Shown piece by piece: positions 24,244 to 25,472 of a DNA stretch of 25,472 nt (position 1 is its first letter; every line of letters starts with the position of its first letter). This DNA is from RZYP01 sp964386405 (GTDB lineage: Bacteria > Bacillota > Negativicutes > Acidaminococcales > Acidaminococcaceae). Location: positions 1 to 25,472 of the forward strand of contig CAYLRW010000020.1 in the NCBI GenBank assembly GCA_964386405.1, read 5' to 3'. Both the position numbers and the translations under genes were made by a program. The notes below the pieces were generated by a model that had not been told where the DNA came from, ran no database searches, and was given only the letters and a program-made list of their open reading frames with translations.

Positions 24244-24244
24244 A
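24229..24244. promoter_or_regulatory. CtsR-like direct repeat at the clpB promoter
   Basis: On the plus strand AGTCAAA occurs twice, one base apart (8-base period), inside the -35 region and spacer of the clpB promoter. The CtsR operator is two such heptads three bases apart (period 10). The heptads match, the spacing does not, so this is either a variant CtsR-type operator or a by-product of a duplicated -35 box. Confidence 0.45.
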
Positions 24245-24266
24245 CAATATTTTTTAACACTTTTTC

Positions 24267-24295
24267 TTGACATTGCATACCTCACGTGACAAAAT
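24267..24295 (+). promoter_or_regulatory. Candidate promoter of lrgAB
   Basis: TTGACA (24267-24272, consensus) is followed after 17 bases by CAAAAT (24290-24295), a weak -10. The spacer contains a perfect 8-bp palindrome, TCACGTGA (24282-24289), a possible regulator site. The start would be about 25 bases before lrgA. Confidence 0.55.
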
Positions 24296-24325
24296 ATTAC
24301 ATATTCTTAAGAAGAAGGGATAAAT

Positions 24326-24691
24326 TTGACTACAAATTCATTGTTAACAGGCTTTGCCTGTATACTGCTTATTCAATTCATCAGCACTCTGGCGGTTGGC
24401 TTGCTCGGTATAAAATTTCCACCTGCTCTGTTAGGCATGATCATCCTTGCAATACTGCTGCTTTTAAAAACCGTGCGCATTTCCACAGTTGAAGACACCT
24501 GCACCTTGCTATTGGAAAAAATGGGTATGCTTTTTGTACCGGCTGGTGTCAGCATCCTACTCTACGCCGATATAATTTTCAAGGAAAGTCTGGCTATCTT
24601 TGCTACCATCATCGTCAGTTCAGTAATCGTAATGGTTGTAACAGGACTTACTGTGGACTTTATGTTAAAAAGAAGTGAGGTGAAAAAGTGA
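24326..24691 (+). CDS. lrgA: Holin-like murein hydrolase regulator LrgA/CidA
   Basis: The 121-residue membrane protein has four hydrophobic helices and the LrgA/CidA signature GIKFPPALLGMIILAILL (28-45) and LLLEKMGMLFVPAGVSILLY. The family forms holin-like pores and, with LrgB, affects autolysis or export of pyruvate/acetate-overflow products (known in Staphylococcus, Streptococcus and Bacillus). The start is TTG with GAAGGGA six bases upstream; no nearby ATG exists. Its stop overlaps the lrgB start by four bases. No lytST-like two-component regulator is visible in the window. Confidence 0.9.
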   Translation: MTTNSLLTGFACILLIQFISTLAVGLLGIKFPPALLGMIILAILLLLKTVRISTVEDTCTLLLEKMGMLFVPAGVSILLYADIIFKESLAIFATIIVSSVIVMVVTGLTVDFMLKRSEVKK

Positions 24692-25389
24692 TTCCGGATA
24701 TATTGCTTACTTCTCCATTGCTAGGTCTTACCGTGACACTTATTGCCTATAAGTTCGGTGAACGCCTTGTGGAACGCTTTAACATCACTTTCTTGCCGCC
24801 GCTTTTGACAACCTGCGCAATTTTAATTGCCATTATTAACTTCACATCATTATTCACCTATGAGCAATATGCCGTTGGCGGCTCGATCATTAACTTTTTG
24901 TTAGGCCCAGCCACTATTGCTTTAGCCTTACCTCTGGTACGCAACTTTAAAGTTTTGTGCCAGCATTATAAGATTTTGCTCAGCGGCGCTATTGTCGGTA
25001 CTCTGGCTGGCGTTATTTCCATAACACTCTGCGCTAAGTTTTTCGGAGCTTCCGAGCAAGTCGTACTCTCTCTGGTGCCAAAATCGGTAACAACCCCTAT
25101 TGCCATGGATATTTCGGCAGGTCTTGGCGGCATACCTCCTTTGACTGCGGCCTGCGTTATTTTCACCGGCATCTTTGGTGCTATGTGCGGTCATAAGATC
25201 CTTGCTTTAGCAGGTGTTAAGAATGATATTGCAATTGGTCTTGCTATCGGTGCTTCCAGTCATGCTCTCGGTGTCAGCAGCTGCATTCCTAAAAGCGGGC
25301 TGCAGGTGGCCATCGGCAGCTTGGCAATTGCCCTTGTCGGCATTGCCACTGCTCTTTTATCCGCGCCAGTTATCCACTTGCTCAATTGA
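24688..25389 (+). CDS. lrgB: LrgB-family membrane protein
   Basis: LrgB is the partner of LrgA. The 233-residue protein is almost wholly hydrophobic, with about seven helices and the family motif LVPKSVTTPIAMDISAGLGG near residue 130, followed by GAMCGHKIL and GASSHALGVS. The start is GTG inside the lrgA stop (GTGA), with AGGTG five bases upstream, so the pair is translationally coupled. In Bacillus the related YsbAB/PftAB pair transports pyruvate, so an export or uptake role linked to the pyruvate metabolism of this organism is possible but not shown. Confidence 0.92.
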   Translation: MIPDILLTSPLLGLTVTLIAYKFGERLVERFNITFLPPLLTTCAILIAIINFTSLFTYEQYAVGGSIINFLLGPATIALALPLVRNFKVLCQHYKILLSGAIVGTLAGVISITLCAKFFGASEQVVLSLVPKSVTTPIAMDISAGLGGIPPLTAACVIFTGIFGAMCGHKILALAGVKNDIAIGLAIGASSHALGVSSCIPKSGLQVAIGSLAIALVGIATALLSAPVIHLLN

Positions 25390-25424
25390 AACTTGCAGCA
25401 TAATTACTCTCGAGCAAAAATATC

Positions 25425-25458
25425 AATAGCTGCATCGCCTGAAGGCGGTGCAGCTATT
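25425..25458 (+). terminator. Terminator of lrgAB
   Basis: A 15-bp stem (AATAGCTGCATCGCC/GGCGGTGCAGCTATT, one wobble) with a 4-base loop is followed by TTCTTTACTCTTTT, 36 bases after the lrgB stop. Confidence 0.92.
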
Positions 25459-25472
25459 TTCTTTACTCTTTT

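Overview
The window reads as a chromosomal housekeeping segment from an anaerobic, low-to-mid GC bacterium of the Bacillota. A single-chain pyruvate:ferredoxin oxidoreductase, a short anaerobe-type ThiC, an AMIN/Amidase_3 protein next to a GerMN lipoprotein, lrgAB and B. subtilis-like Shine-Dalgarno sites and sigma-A promoters all fit. My best guess is class Negativicutes (Phascolarctobacterium/Acidaminococcus-like), but that is inference from gene content. I see no insertion sequence, prophage, CRISPR array or integrase.

Layout. At 1-204 a minus-strand promoter drives a cobalamin riboswitch whose gene lies off the left edge. At 241-7743 a minus-strand proteostasis block follows: tig-clpP-clpX from one strong promoter and ending in a terminator, then lon-ysxC-abrB (a membrane AbrB-type protein), tightly packed. 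At 7787-7947 is tRNA-Gly(GCC) with its own promoter and terminator. At 7958-9627 is a Na/phosphate cotransporter with a C-terminal PhoU-like domain. At 9724-10280 is a small exported protein whose frame is broken at a run of seven A. At 10310-13980 is the PFOR gene with a notable dyad array over its -10 box. At 14082-15578, on the plus strand, are a TPP riboswitch and thiC, ending in a terminator shared with the converging gerM.

From 15638 to 19483 (minus) is acpS-nnr-DUF3006-amidase-gerM, overlapping or nearly so and with an internal promoter: holo-ACP synthesis, NAD(P)HX repair and cell-wall hydrolysis. From 19747 to 21447 (minus) is a CoA-disulfide reductase fused to a rhodanese; its promoter is embedded in the terminator of clpB. 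clpB (21535-24084, minus) has a promoter overlapped by CtsR-like heptads at non-canonical spacing. Divergent from it, lrgA-lrgB (plus) ends in a strong terminator at the right edge.

Nothing here is a clearly new multi-gene system. The best leads are regulatory: the PFOR four-pentamer operator with a tiny hydrophobic frame in its leader, the compact CtsR-like repeat at clpB, the terminator/promoter overlap between clpB and the CoA-disulfide reductase gene, and the A_AAA_AAG heptamer exactly where a -1 shift would rejoin the split small gene.
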